The notes beneath the pieces were generated by a model that saw only the letters and a program-made list of their open reading frames with translations, did not search any database and had not been told where the DNA came from. 35,587 bases of DNA from Verrucomicrobiota bacterium (GTDB lineage Bacteria; Verrucomicrobiota; Verrucomicrobiia; Opitutales; Opitutaceae): the NCBI GenBank assembly GCA_023391285.1, contig JAEWBF010000129.1:1-35587 (forward strand), in the 5' to 3' direction. Below are positions 1 through 7,448 of this stretch, in pieces. Every line of letters starts with the position of its first letter. The stretch's first letter is position 1. The position numbers and the translations under genes are program-made.

Positions 1-21
1 GGTCGGGAGACCCCGCCCTAC
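1..21 (-). repeat. GTAG-type hairpin repeat, family 2 (partial, contig edge)
   Basis: Read on the minus strand this starts GTAGGGCGGGG and can fold through GGCGGG against CCCGACC. It matches the start of four other copies at 19654-19679, 21500-21524, 35348-35373 and 35511-35536. It lies just downstream of the ThuA-like gene and at the window edge, so the contig probably broke in repeated DNA. Confidence 0.6.
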
Positions 22-29
22 AATTGGAA

Positions 30-803
30 CTACTCGGCGGTGAAGCCGTTGCCGGTGGCGGCCCAGTAGATGCCGCCGTAGATGTGGTGCATGAAGTTGG
101 GATCTGAATACGTGGCGGGCAGGTGGCCGAGCGCGGTGTAGAAGGAGCGGCCGCCGTCGTAGTTTTGATACCACGCGATGGGGTGGAAATCGCCCATGCC
201 GTCGCCCTTCTTCACGCCCCAGTTGGCGGCGGGCTTGTAGGTTTTTTCGTCGAGCGAGAGGAGGAACTTCAGGTTGTTCGAGGTGGGCGGGCCGAATTCA
301 TACCACTCGTCGGTGAAGAGGAAGCGTTTGGCGAAGCGGTCCATGCCGGGGAAGTTGGGCTCTTCGACTTTCAGCGTGGCGGTTTGGACGGCGGGGTGGA
401 TGTGGAACATGTGGCCCACCATTTTCGTGAACCACGGCCACTCGTATTCGGTGTCGGAGGCGCTGTGAATGCCGACGAAACCGCCGCCTTTTTTGATGTA
501 GCGCTCGAAGGCGGCTTGCTGCTCGTCGTTGAGGACGTCGCCGGTCGTAAGGAGGAAGATGACGACCTGATACTTCGCGAGCTCCTGATCGTTGCACCAG
601 CGCGAGGCGTCTTCGGTCCAGAACACTTCGAAGTCATGGAGCTTGGCGAGTTCCTGGACGGCGGTGACGCCGGCGTTGATGGAATCGTGATGCCAGCCGA
701 CGGTTTTGGTGAAGAGCACCGCTTTGAATTGGGCGGCGTGCGCGGCGTGGGCCGCGAACAAGGCGACGAAGGTGAACGCGAGAGATCGCAGGGTTTTGTT
801 CAT
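30..803 (-). CDS. ThuA-like domain protein, exported
   Basis: Protein of 257 aa with the ThuA-like (trehalose utilisation, class I glutamine amidotransferase-like) fold. Visible features are the first strand with FKAVLFTKTVGWHHDS, a GGGFVGIHSASDTEYEWPW loop near the middle, GHMFHIHP, and a C-terminal GRSFYTALGH segment. These are the usual conserved blocks of the family. The ATG at 803 is preferred because it opens a clear signal peptide (basic MNKTLRS, then a hydrophobic stretch ending AHAAHA). An upstream GTG at 890 only adds residues encoded by a repeat remnant. The protein is therefore probably periplasmic or secreted. Such proteins are common in Verrucomicrobiota and Planctomycetota and are usually linked to carbohydrate metabolism, but the substrate cannot be read from the sequence. 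It is last in a minus-strand series after the HutI-like gene, 207 bp away, and is probably transcribed separately. No Shine-Dalgarno motif; the leader is a CT-rich run (CTCTTTCTCTCTC). Confidence 0.88.
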   Translation of the reverse strand: MNKTLRSLAFTFVALFAAHAAHAAQFKAVLFTKTVGWHHDSINAGVTAVQELAKLHDFEVFWTEDASRWCNDQELAKYQVVIFLLTTGDVLNDEQQAAFERYIKKGGGFVGIHSASDTEYEWPWFTKMVGHMFHIHPAVQTATLKVEEPNFPGMDRFAKRFLFTDEWYEFGPPTSNNLKFLLSLDEKTYKPAANWGVKKGDGMGDFHPIAWYQNYDGGRSFYTALGHLPATYSDPNFMHHIYGGIYWAATGNGFTAE

Positions 804-935
804 GAGAGAGAAAGAGTTTGGACGCGCGGGATTGGCGGGGGCAAGCGCGGGGGAGGCGTTTGCGGTGACGGGTGGGGGTGAAACGCTCACCCGGCGGGCG
901 CGGGTAAGTTGGGTTTTGTTGCGAGATGCAGGTGA

Positions 936-1017
936 CGAAACGCTTACCCCGACGAGTCGGGGCAGGCTGCGTTCCGCTACGGGATGAGGACGAAACGCTC
1001 ACGCGTTCCGCTACGGG
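936..1017 (-). repeat. REP cluster: one long and one short GTAG hairpin
   Basis: The long form is at 936-983 and the short form at 991-1017. On the minus strand each starts GTAGCGGAACGC and ends GCGTTTCG. The long form carries an extra inner hairpin (CCCCGAC/GTCGGGG) between the outer arms. The stop codon of the HutI-like gene (1011-1013) is the TAG of the short copy. A decayed half copy (GAAACGCTCAC) is at 880-890. Confidence 0.9.
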
Positions 1018-2225
1018 ATGCGGCGGCCGGCGGCGATGACGAGGTCGACGGGGTTGTCGGCGATTTCGTGGGCGAGGAGACGTTCGTCGCGATGGCGGAG
1101 GAGGATCAGGTCGGCGCGCTGGCCGGGTTCGATCGTGCCGCGGTCGGTGAGGCCGAGCACGGCGGCGGCGTTGACGGTGCAGGCGGCGATCGCTTCAGCG
1201 GGCGTGAGGCCGCAGCAACGGACGGCGGTGGCGATCACGAACGGCATCGAGTGGGTCGGCGAGGTGGCGGGGTTGTAATCGCTGGCGAGGGCGACGAGGC
1301 CGTTGTTGTCGGAGAAAAAACCGGCGCGCGCGTAGCGGTTGCCTTGATGGAAACTGCGCGTGGGGAGGAAGACGCCGAAGGTGTCGGTGGCAGCGAGAGC
1401 GAGCAGGTCGTTTTTCGAGGCGTGTTCGAGTCCGTCGATGCTGCGGGCGAAGAGCTTCAGCGCTTCGGGGATCATGCCGGTGGAGGCGAATTCGTCGGCG
1501 TCGACGCGCACCTCGAGGCCGTGTTTGCGCGCGCGTTCGAAGAGGCGGACGCAGGCTTCGACGGGCCAGGCGTCGGCGCTGCAGCGAGCGTCGATCGTGA
1601 TGCCGGGAAACTCGTGCCAGACGGCGGGAAGGACTTCGCGCACGAAGAGGCGCGTATAGTTGGCGGGGTCGCCGTCGAGGGCGTGACCGAGGAGCGCGGT
1701 GGGGACGACGGTGCCGGGAAACTCCTGAGAGGCGCGCTGGATGGCGTGGAGCATCTTGAGCTCGGCGTCGAGCGTGAGGCCGTATCCACTTTTTACCTCC
1801 ACGGTGGTGGTGCCGCCGGCGAGAATGCGATCGAGGCGCGGGCGGAGTGCGGCGGCGATCTGTTTGCGCGTGGCTTCGCGCACGGCGTGAACGATCAGGT
1901 CGGTGCTGAGGTTTTTCTCGCCGGCGAGCTGTTTCTCCCAGGCGTCGACCAGATCGCCCATCCAGCAGGCGTGCGTGTGGCAATCGATGAAGCCCGGCAT
2001 GAGGACGCGGCCGTCGGCTTCGATGATTTCGGCGTCGGCGGGTGGCGTGAGATCGGGAGCGACGGCGGCGATTTTTCCGTCCTGCACGAGGACATCGGCG
2101 CGCGGAAGAAGGCCGAGGTCGCGCAGCGCGGTGCCGCGGCGGCGGCGGGAAGGAGTGAGCGTTTCGGGTTCGGTTTTCGGCGGTGCGAGGGTGAGAACTC
2201 GAGCGTGGCGGATCAGCAGCGTCAT
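1011..2225 (-). CDS. HutI-like amidohydrolase (imidazolonepropionase family)
   Basis: Protein of 404 aa in the imidazolonepropionase branch of the metal-dependent amidohydrolases. Blocks seen: GFIDCHTHACWMGD (HxH metal ligands, about residues 83 and 85), GGTTTVEVKSGYGLT, LLGHAL, VDADEFASTG, and ALASDYNPATSPT with the family Asp. HutI converts imidazolonepropionate to formiminoglutamate in histidine breakdown. Two positions depart from the HutI pattern as I know it: the usual IHADEF is VDADEF here (His ligand replaced by Asp), and the His of SADHLE is Gly (SIDGLE). No hutH, hutU or hutG is present nearby. The fold is secure but the reaction is not; it may act on a different cyclic amide or amidine. 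The ATG at 2225 is chosen over a TTG at 2264, since family homology begins at LLIRHARVLTL. It lies 126 bp downstream of the Ser/Thr kinase gene. Its TAG stop lies inside a REP element. Confidence 0.82.
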   Translation of the reverse strand: MTLLIRHARVLTLAPPKTEPETLTPSRRRRGTALRDLGLLPRADVLVQDGKIAAVAPDLTPPADAEIIEADGRVLMPGFIDCHTHACWMGDLVDAWEKQLAGEKNLSTDLIVHAVREATRKQIAAALRPRLDRILAGGTTTVEVKSGYGLTLDAELKMLHAIQRASQEFPGTVVPTALLGHALDGDPANYTRLFVREVLPAVWHEFPGITIDARCSADAWPVEACVRLFERARKHGLEVRVDADEFASTGMIPEALKLFARSIDGLEHASKNDLLALAATDTFGVFLPTRSFHQGNRYARAGFFSDNNGLVALASDYNPATSPTHSMPFVIATAVRCCGLTPAEAIAACTVNAAAVLGLTDRGTIEPGQRADLILLRHRDERLLAHEIADNPVDLVIAAGRRIP

Positions 2226-2351
2226 CAAGCCGGGCAGCGTGGGCACCGGAAACGGATGATGCAAAGGGAGAGTTCCACGCGGCGATGCGCGGAGGCGTGA
2301 AGGAGAACGCTCTCGGCCGAGACGCGCACGGCCGCCGCGGGGTGCAGACCG

Positions 2352-4898
2352 CTACTCGGTCGCGGCGGTGCGAGAATCCGCTGCGGGAGGCGAGCTACCC
2401 GACGCTTCGTAGAACGCGGCGAGGCGGTCGCGGTTGGCGGCGGTTTCGCGGCCTTGGGGGCCGGGGATGTCTTTGAGGTTTTTCGCGGCGTCGAGCAGGA
2501 GCGGTTCGGCTTCGTCGTAGCGGGCGAGTTGGGTGAGTGCGCCGCCGAGGAGGCTTTTCGGAGCGGCGACGCGCCAGTCGGTTTCGGGGAAGACGCCGCG
2601 CCGGATTTCGAGGGCGGTGCGGGCGAGACGTTCGGCGCGGGCGGCGTCGCCGCGCAGCAGGCAGATGCGGGCGAGGTTGACCTGGCACAGCGCCATCTGC
2701 GGATGCGTTTCGCCGCGGGAGGCGCGCACGATTTCGATGGCTTCGGTGAGCGCGGCTTCGGCTTCGTCGAGTTTGTTTTGTTCGCGGAGGGTGTGCGCGA
2801 GATTGTTGAGCGTGTTGGCGATGTTGGGATGTTTCTCGCCGAGGCCGGCGCGGCGGATCGCGAGGGCTTCGCGGTTCATGGTTTCGGCGGCGGCGTAGTC
2901 GCCGCGATCGAAGACCACGAGGGCGACATTCGCGAGCGAAGTGCCGACGTCGGGATGACCGGGACCGAGCGCTTTTTTGCTGATCTCCCAGCACTCGCGC
3001 AGGTGAGCTTCGGCGGCGGGGAGATCGCCTTTCTCCCACAGGAGGAGACCGAGATCGCTGAGACTGGTGGCGGTTTCGCGGTGTTCGTTGCCGAGAGCGC
3101 GACGGCGGATATCGAGCGCTTCGCGGAAGAGTGGTTCGGCGCGAAGGAGGTCGCCGCGGTCGATGTAGGAACGCGCGAGTTCGACGAGCGTGATGGCGAC
3201 CTCGTTGGGGTGTTCGTGCTGAGTGGGGCGGCGGAGGGCGAGGGCTTCGGTGAGAAGCGATTCGGCGTTGGGGAAATCGCCCTGGTCGCGCAGGAGCACA
3301 CCGAGATCGTTGAGGGTTTCGGCGAGAAGACGGGGATGCGTGTCGAGCGGCCGGCCGAGGGTGAGCGCTTCTTCGAGCAAGGGCCGCGCGTGATCGGCGA
3401 GGCCGAGACGTTGGTAAACGCGGCCGATGATGGTGAGCATTTCGGCTTGTAGCTCGGGTTGGCCGGCGAGTTCGATGCGGACGCGGCTGGCGCCGGCGTC
3501 GAGGAGGTTGCGCACGGACGGTTCGGCGCCGGAACGGGTGCGGTAGGGATCGGCAGCGGTGAGGAGATCGGTGAGGAGCTGGCTGAGTTTGGCGGATTTT
3601 TCCGCTTCGTGGCGGGCGCGGTCGCGCTCGGTGGTGAGGCGCACCAGGTGATACGCGCCGAGGGCGGTGAGGAGAACGAGTGCGGCGGCGGCGGCGATGA
3701 CGGCGCGCGCGTGACGACGGACGAATTTGGCGGTCCGATAACCGACGGAAGGTGGACGCGCGAGGACGGGCTCGTTGTTGAGGTGCCGGGCGAGATCGGC
3801 GGCGAGGCCGCTGCTTGTTTCGTAGCGGCGGGCGCGGTCTTTCTCGAGGCACTTCATCACGATGCGATCGAGATCCCCGCGAAGTTGGCTGGTGAGTTTC
3901 GCCGGTTCGAGGCGGCGACGTTGGGCGGCGGTGGTTTGTTCGGAACGGTCGAGCGTGGCGAGGCGGTGCGAGGGTGCGGGCGGATCCTGTTCGCGGATCG
4001 TGCGCTGGATTTCGGCGTAGCCGGCTTGGAGGAGCGCTTTGGTTTCGAACGGCGTTTTGTCGGTCAGCAGTTCGTAGAGCAGAACGCCGAGGCTGTAGAT
4101 GTCGCTGCGGGTATCGACGTCGGTGGAGTCGCTGCCGGCCTGCTCGGGACTCATGTAGGCGGGCGTGCCAATGAACGGATGCAGGCGGCTGAAAACGGTT
4201 TTTTCGGTGAGGCGTTGTTCGGTCGCTTTGGCGATGCCGAAGTCGATGATCTTGGGGGCGGGGTGTCCGTCTTCTTCGGATACGAGGACGTTCGACGGTT
4301 TGAGGTCGCGATGGATGATTCCTTTCTGGTGGGCGTGCTGGACGGCACGGCAGACCTGCATGAAAAGCTCGATGCGGTCGCGGGTGGTGAGCCGGCGTTC
4401 CGTGCAGAACTGGGTGATGGGCATGCCGGGGACCAGCTCCATCACGAAATAGGGGCGACCGCTGGCGGTGGCGCCGCCGTCGAGAACCTTGGCGACGCCC
4501 GGGTGATCCATCAACGCGAGCGCCTGGCGCTCGGCTTCGAAGCGGGCGATGACGGCACGGGTGTCCATGCCGAGCTTGATGATTTTTAGGGCGACGCGGC
4601 GGCGGACGGGTTCGTCCTGCTCGGCGAGGTAAACGACGCCGAAGCCGCCTTCGCCGATCTTCTCGACGAGCCGATAGCGATCGATGCGCGTGCCGGGACC
4701 TTCGTGCACGGGCGATTCATCGGACTCGGCCGGATCGAGAAAGCGGCCGGCGGAGGCGTGCGCGGAAAGCAAGGCTTCGACGCGGGCGCGCAGGGCGGGA
4801 TCGGAGCCGCAGGCGGCGTCGAGATATGCTGCGCGCTCGGCGGGTGAGTCGTAGTCGAGGGCGGCGAGGAAGATGTCGCGTTCGGAGTTGGGCGGCAC
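2352..4898 (-). CDS. Membrane Ser/Thr protein kinase with TPR domain
   Basis: Protein of 848 aa. Residues 1-60 are the helical N-terminal segment common in kinases of this group (ALRARVEALLSAH). The Hanks-type kinase domain covers about 75-370: glycine loop GEGGFG (82-87), Lys105 in VALK, HRD 196-198, DFG 219-221, APE-like SPE after GTPAYM. All catalytic residues are present, so it should be active. A single transmembrane helix is at about 398-418. The remaining approximately 400 residues are tetratricopeptide repeats of about 42 residues (A-L-x2-A-x4-G-x2-HP...A-x2-L-N-N-L-A). The kinase domain precedes the TM helix, so kinase and TPR are on opposite sides of the membrane, or the hydrophobic stretch is a re-entrant anchor. 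The start is GTG; the N-terminus matches the family from this codon. It is immediately downstream of an ECF-like sigma factor gene, a recurrent kinase-sigma pairing in this phylum, separated by a palindromic element. Confidence 0.92.
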   Translation of the reverse strand: MPPNSERDIFLAALDYDSPAERAAYLDAACGSDPALRARVEALLSAHASAGRFLDPAESDESPVHEGPGTRIDRYRLVEKIGEGGFGVVYLAEQDEPVRRRVALKIIKLGMDTRAVIARFEAERQALALMDHPGVAKVLDGGATASGRPYFVMELVPGMPITQFCTERRLTTRDRIELFMQVCRAVQHAHQKGIIHRDLKPSNVLVSEEDGHPAPKIIDFGIAKATEQRLTEKTVFSRLHPFIGTPAYMSPEQAGSDSTDVDTRSDIYSLGVLLYELLTDKTPFETKALLQAGYAEIQRTIREQDPPAPSHRLATLDRSEQTTAAQRRRLEPAKLTSQLRGDLDRIVMKCLEKDRARRYETSSGLAADLARHLNNEPVLARPPSVGYRTAKFVRRHARAVIAAAAALVLLTALGAYHLVRLTTERDRARHEAEKSAKLSQLLTDLLTAADPYRTRSGAEPSVRNLLDAGASRVRIELAGQPELQAEMLTIIGRVYQRLGLADHARPLLEEALTLGRPLDTHPRLLAETLNDLGVLLRDQGDFPNAESLLTEALALRRPTQHEHPNEVAITLVELARSYIDRGDLLRAEPLFREALDIRRRALGNEHRETATSLSDLGLLLWEKGDLPAAEAHLRECWEISKKALGPGHPDVGTSLANVALVVFDRGDYAAAETMNREALAIRRAGLGEKHPNIANTLNNLAHTLREQNKLDEAEAALTEAIEIVRASRGETHPQMALCQVNLARICLLRGDAARAERLARTALEIRRGVFPETDWRVAAPKSLLGGALTQLARYDEAEPLLLDAAKNLKDIPGPQGRETAANRDRLAAFYEASGSSPPAADSRTAATE

Positions 4899-4943
4899 GG
4901 AAAAACAGGGGCCGAAAGGGCGGCGCCCTCCAGAAAGACGCAG

Positions 4944-5126
4944 CTAGTATGGTGTCCCAGAAACAACTGTAGAAATCTCTTCTGTCATTCTGAGCGCAGC
5001 GAAGAATCCATTTGGAGCTACATCGTTGGGCTGTGACGGCGAATCGTTCACTGGATTCTTCGCTGCGCTCAGAATGACAGCCCCTATTTGGCGATCGAAT
5101 TACTCAAGTTACGAGACACCAACTAG
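4944..5126. mobile_element. MITE-like palindromic element between sigma factor and kinase genes
   Basis: The core is a perfect 29-bp inverted repeat, 4982-5010 and 5052-5080, separated by 41 bp. Outside it lie weaker terminal repeats: CTAGTATGGTGTC at 4944-4956 and the complement of CTAGTTGGTGTC at 5115-5126. Both ends carry CTAG, which may be target duplication. There is no coding capacity. The arm (TCATTCTGAGCGCAGCG...) resembles an interspersed palindrome I recall from several unrelated phyla. The sigma factor stop codon (5123-5125) is in the terminal CTAG. Confidence 0.6.
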
Positions 5127-5674
5127 GGCGTGTGTTGGAGTTCCTGATACAGCCACGCGCGGGCGTAGGCCCAGGTGCGTTTGGCGGTGCGTTCCGAGAA
5201 GCCGAGCAGTTCGCCGGCTTGCGCGAGCGTGAGGCCGGCGAAGAACCGGAGCTTCACGAGTTCGGCGGCGGTGGTGTCGTGCGACGCGAGTTTTTCGAGG
5301 GCGTCGTTGACCTGCATGATGGCGTCGTCGCTGACCGCGGAGGCGACGAGGACATCGTCGAAATTGAGGCGGGCCTGGCCGCCGCCGTGGCGAACGGCGG
5401 CTTTGCGGCGGGCGCGATCGACGAGAATGTGGCGCATGGCTTCGGCGGCGGCGGCGAAGAAGTGGCGGCGATTTTGCCACGTGTGGTCGCCGTGGCCGAG
5501 GAGACGCAAGTAGGCTTCGTGCACGAGCGCGGTGGCCTGCAAGGTGTGATCGGAAGGTTGGGCGGCCATCCGGTGCGCGGCGAGACGTCGCAGCTCGTCG
5601 TAAACGAGCGGAAGAAATTTTTCCGCGGCTTGGGGGTTATCGAGCGATTCAGCGGTGCGGGGGATCTCGCTCAC
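5123..5674 (-). CDS. ECF-like RNA polymerase sigma factor
   Basis: Protein of 183 aa, sigma-70 family, of the ECF-like type found next to Ser/Thr kinases. Region 2 is seen as LVYDELRRLAAHRM, ALVHEAYLRLL and NRRHFFAAAAEAMRHILVDRAR. Region 4 is the helix-turn-helix AAELVKLRFFAGLTLAQAGELLGFSERTAKRTWAYARAWL. The start is uncertain: GTG at 5674 gives a family-like N-terminus, while an ATG at 5767 adds 31 residues encoded across a 22-bp hairpin repeat (5700-5721), which looks more like leader DNA. No anti-sigma factor gene is adjacent. The downstream TPR kinase is the likely partner, as in other kinase-sigma pairs, but this is inferred from position. It follows the kelch gene by 115 bp. Confidence 0.9.
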   Translation of the reverse strand: MSEIPRTAESLDNPQAAEKFLPLVYDELRRLAAHRMAAQPSDHTLQATALVHEAYLRLLGHGDHTWQNRRHFFAAAAEAMRHILVDRARRKAAVRHGGGQARLNFDDVLVASAVSDDAIMQVNDALEKLASHDTTAAELVKLRFFAGLTLAQAGELLGFSERTAKRTWAYARAWLYQELQHTP

Positions 5675-5699
5675 GCCGACGAGAAAGGAGGGAAGGACG

Positions 5700-5721
5700 C
5701 CGCGCCGCAATCGCGGCGCGG
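5700..5721. repeat. GC-rich hairpin upstream of the sigma factor GTG
   Basis: Perfect 9-bp arms (CCGCGCCGC and GCGGCGCGG) around AATC. It lies between the kelch stop and the preferred sigma factor start, inside the optional N-terminal extension. It could attenuate or process the transcript between the two genes; no T-run follows, so it is not a standard terminator. Confidence 0.55.
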
Positions 5722-5788
5722 TGAACGCACACCGGTGCGCGTAGTAAACAGGCCTCGGGAAAACCATGATGAGAACGCGGCGATGGGG

Positions 5789-7051
5789 TTATCGAACGGA
5801 GCGCGAAATCTGGTTGTTTTTGACGGAGGAGGTGATTGGAGCGGTGGTGCCGCGCGGCGTGACGCCGAAGCCGGAGTTGAACAACTCGGAGGTGCGTTGG
5901 GCGAGGGCGCGGTCGGTCTGATTTTGGCCCCCAGCGGCGAGCACGCGACCGTCGGGCAAGGCGGTGAGTGTGTGGTTGGTGCGGGCGACGTTCATGTGGC
6001 CGACGAGGGTCCACACGAATTTGGCGGGATCGTAGGTTTCGGTGCTGGTGAGGGTGAAACCGGCGGGTTGTTTCGCGGTGCGGTGATGGCCGCCGGCGAC
6101 GATGACCTTGCCGTTGGAAAGCCGAGCGGCTTCGTGGTAGCGGCGAGGTTCGTTGAGGTCGCCGACGGAGTAAAAGCCGAGCTTTTTGGGGGAGAAGACT
6201 TCGACATCGGGAATGGAGGGCCCGAGAGTGTCGTTCACATATCCGCCGGTGATGACGATGCTGCCGTCGAGCAACGTGGTGCCGCGGTGCATGCCGCCGA
6301 CGCGAGGGTAGAACGTTCCGCTGGCGATGGACCAGGTGCCGGTGGCGGGATCGAAGAGTTCGGCGCTGGTGGCGTCTCCGGTCGTCGTGTGTCCGCCGAC
6401 AACGAGCACGCGGCCATCGGGAAGAAGATTCGCGACGTGACTAAAACGGCCGGTGCTCATCTTTCCTGTCGGTGTCCAGGTGTGCGTGACGGGATCGTAG
6501 ATCTCGGCGGAGCTGAGCCAGCCGAACTTTTCGGTGGACGCGTAGTTGAAGCCTCCGGCGACGAGAACTTTCCCGTTGTGGAGACGGGTGGCGGTGTGAT
6601 GGAGGCGCTCTTCGAGCATTCGCGTCGTGGAATACCAACTGTTGGTGGCAGGATTGTAGATTTCTTCGGCTCGCGCGTTGATCACGCCTCCGGTGACAAG
6701 AACGCGACCATTGGTGAGGAGCGTGGCTTGATGGCCGACGCGGGCGTAGAAGGCGGACGTGGGTTGGCCCCAGGTGCGGGTGACGGGGTCGAAGAGCTCC
6801 GAGGTGCGCAGCGCGGTGAGTTGATCCGGACGATCGGAGGTGTAGCCGCCGTAGATCATGACCTTGCCGTTGGGGAGGAGTGTGGCGGTGTGGGCGTAGC
6901 GAGGCTGGATGAGATCGCCGGCCATGTTCCAGACGATGGGCTGGGCGGGGGAGAGGGCGACGGATTTGAGAGGCGAGAGCGCGGTGACTTGCGCGTAAGC
7001 GGACGCGAGGAGGCCGAGGCCGGGGGTGGCGAGACGGGCGAGGGCGAACAT
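5789..7051 (-). CDS. Kelch-repeat beta-propeller protein, probably exported
   Basis: Protein of 420 aa made of kelch repeats, each with the pattern R...HTATLLPNGKVMIYGG ... AEIYDPVTHTWTPTG. At least six repeats are visible (for example HQATLLTNGRVLVTGG, HHTATRLHNGKVLVAGG, HVANLLPDGRVLVVGG, NHTLTALPDGRVLAAGG), enough for one closed propeller. The ATG at 7051 is chosen because it begins MFALARLATPGLGLLASAYAQ, a likely signal peptide, followed by the mature domain; upstream frame sequence is leader. Function cannot be assigned beyond a binding scaffold. Its position directly before the sigma factor and kinase genes suggests it may belong to the same transcript or sense an envelope signal, but that is only position. 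Leader is pyrimidine-rich (CATTCCTCC before ATG). Confidence 0.85.
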   Translation of the reverse strand: MFALARLATPGLGLLASAYAQVTALSPLKSVALSPAQPIVWNMAGDLIQPRYAHTATLLPNGKVMIYGGYTSDRPDQLTALRTSELFDPVTRTWGQPTSAFYARVGHQATLLTNGRVLVTGGVINARAEEIYNPATNSWYSTTRMLEERLHHTATRLHNGKVLVAGGFNYASTEKFGWLSSAEIYDPVTHTWTPTGKMSTGRFSHVANLLPDGRVLVVGGHTTTGDATSAELFDPATGTWSIASGTFYPRVGGMHRGTTLLDGSIVITGGYVNDTLGPSIPDVEVFSPKKLGFYSVGDLNEPRRYHEAARLSNGKVIVAGGHHRTAKQPAGFTLTSTETYDPAKFVWTLVGHMNVARTNHTLTALPDGRVLAAGGQNQTDRALAQRTSELFNSGFGVTPRGTTAPITSSVKNNQISRSVR

Positions 7052-7144
7052 GGAGGAATGTCGTTGAGGGTTGTGGTGGGAGGTCTGCGCGGGCGCAGGC
7101 GAAGCGGGTGTCAGCAGCAACGGAATTTTGCGGTGCGAAGGGCC

Positions 7145-7173
7145 AAAAAAAGCGCGGCCCGGTGAGGCCGCGC
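7145..7173 (-). terminator. Rho-independent terminator after the mddA 3' region
   Basis: On the minus strand: 8-bp stem GCGCGGCC / GGCCGCGC with a 6-nt loop, followed by seven T. It lies about 275 bp beyond the mddA stop codon and before the kelch start, so it ends the mddA transcript and isolates the kelch gene from it. Confidence 0.8.
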
Positions 7174-7208
7174 GGGAAGGGGTGGAGGTGGAAGGACTTG
7201 GCGGGGGG

Positions 7209-7445
7209 CGAAACGCTCACCCCGACTTGTCGGGGCAGGCTGCGGTTCCGCTACGAGGGGGATGGAGACGGCACGAAACGCTTACGCGTTCCGCTACGGG
7301 GAGAGGGAGATGGAAACGAAACGCTTACGCGTTCCGCTACGGGGCGCGGGGTGACGAAACGCTCACGCGTTCCGCTACGGGGGGATGGAGATGGCGACGA
7401 AACGCTGACCCCGACTTGTCGGGGCAGGCTGCGTTCCGCTACGGG
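7209..7445 (-). repeat. Cluster of five REP elements (two long, three short)
   Basis: Long copies are at 7209-7256 and 7398-7445; short copies at 7274-7300, 7317-7343 and 7355-7380. All five share one orientation: on the minus strand each is GTAGC, GGAACGC, loop, GCGTTTCG. Spacers are 11-17 bp and purine-rich (GGAGATGG-like). The cluster fills most of the 397-bp gap 7052-7448, between the mddA stop and its terminator, so it should be transcribed as part of the mddA 3' untranslated region. Confidence 0.92.
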
Positions 7446-7448
7446 AGA

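Noticed and set aside
984..2300. Long plus-strand open frame of 438 codons
   Set aside because: Shadow of the minus-strand HutI-like gene in high-GC DNA; low-complexity Gly/Glu/Val-rich translation without a recognisable domain.
5132..7165. Plus-strand open frame of 677 codons
   Set aside because: Antisense to the sigma factor and kelch genes, which have clear domains; composition typical of an antisense frame.
7209..7445. CRISPR array
   Set aside because: Repeats are regularly spaced but spacers are only 11-17 bp, similar to each other and purine-rich; the same repeat is dispersed elsewhere and there are no cas genes. The same reasoning applies to 22898-23044.
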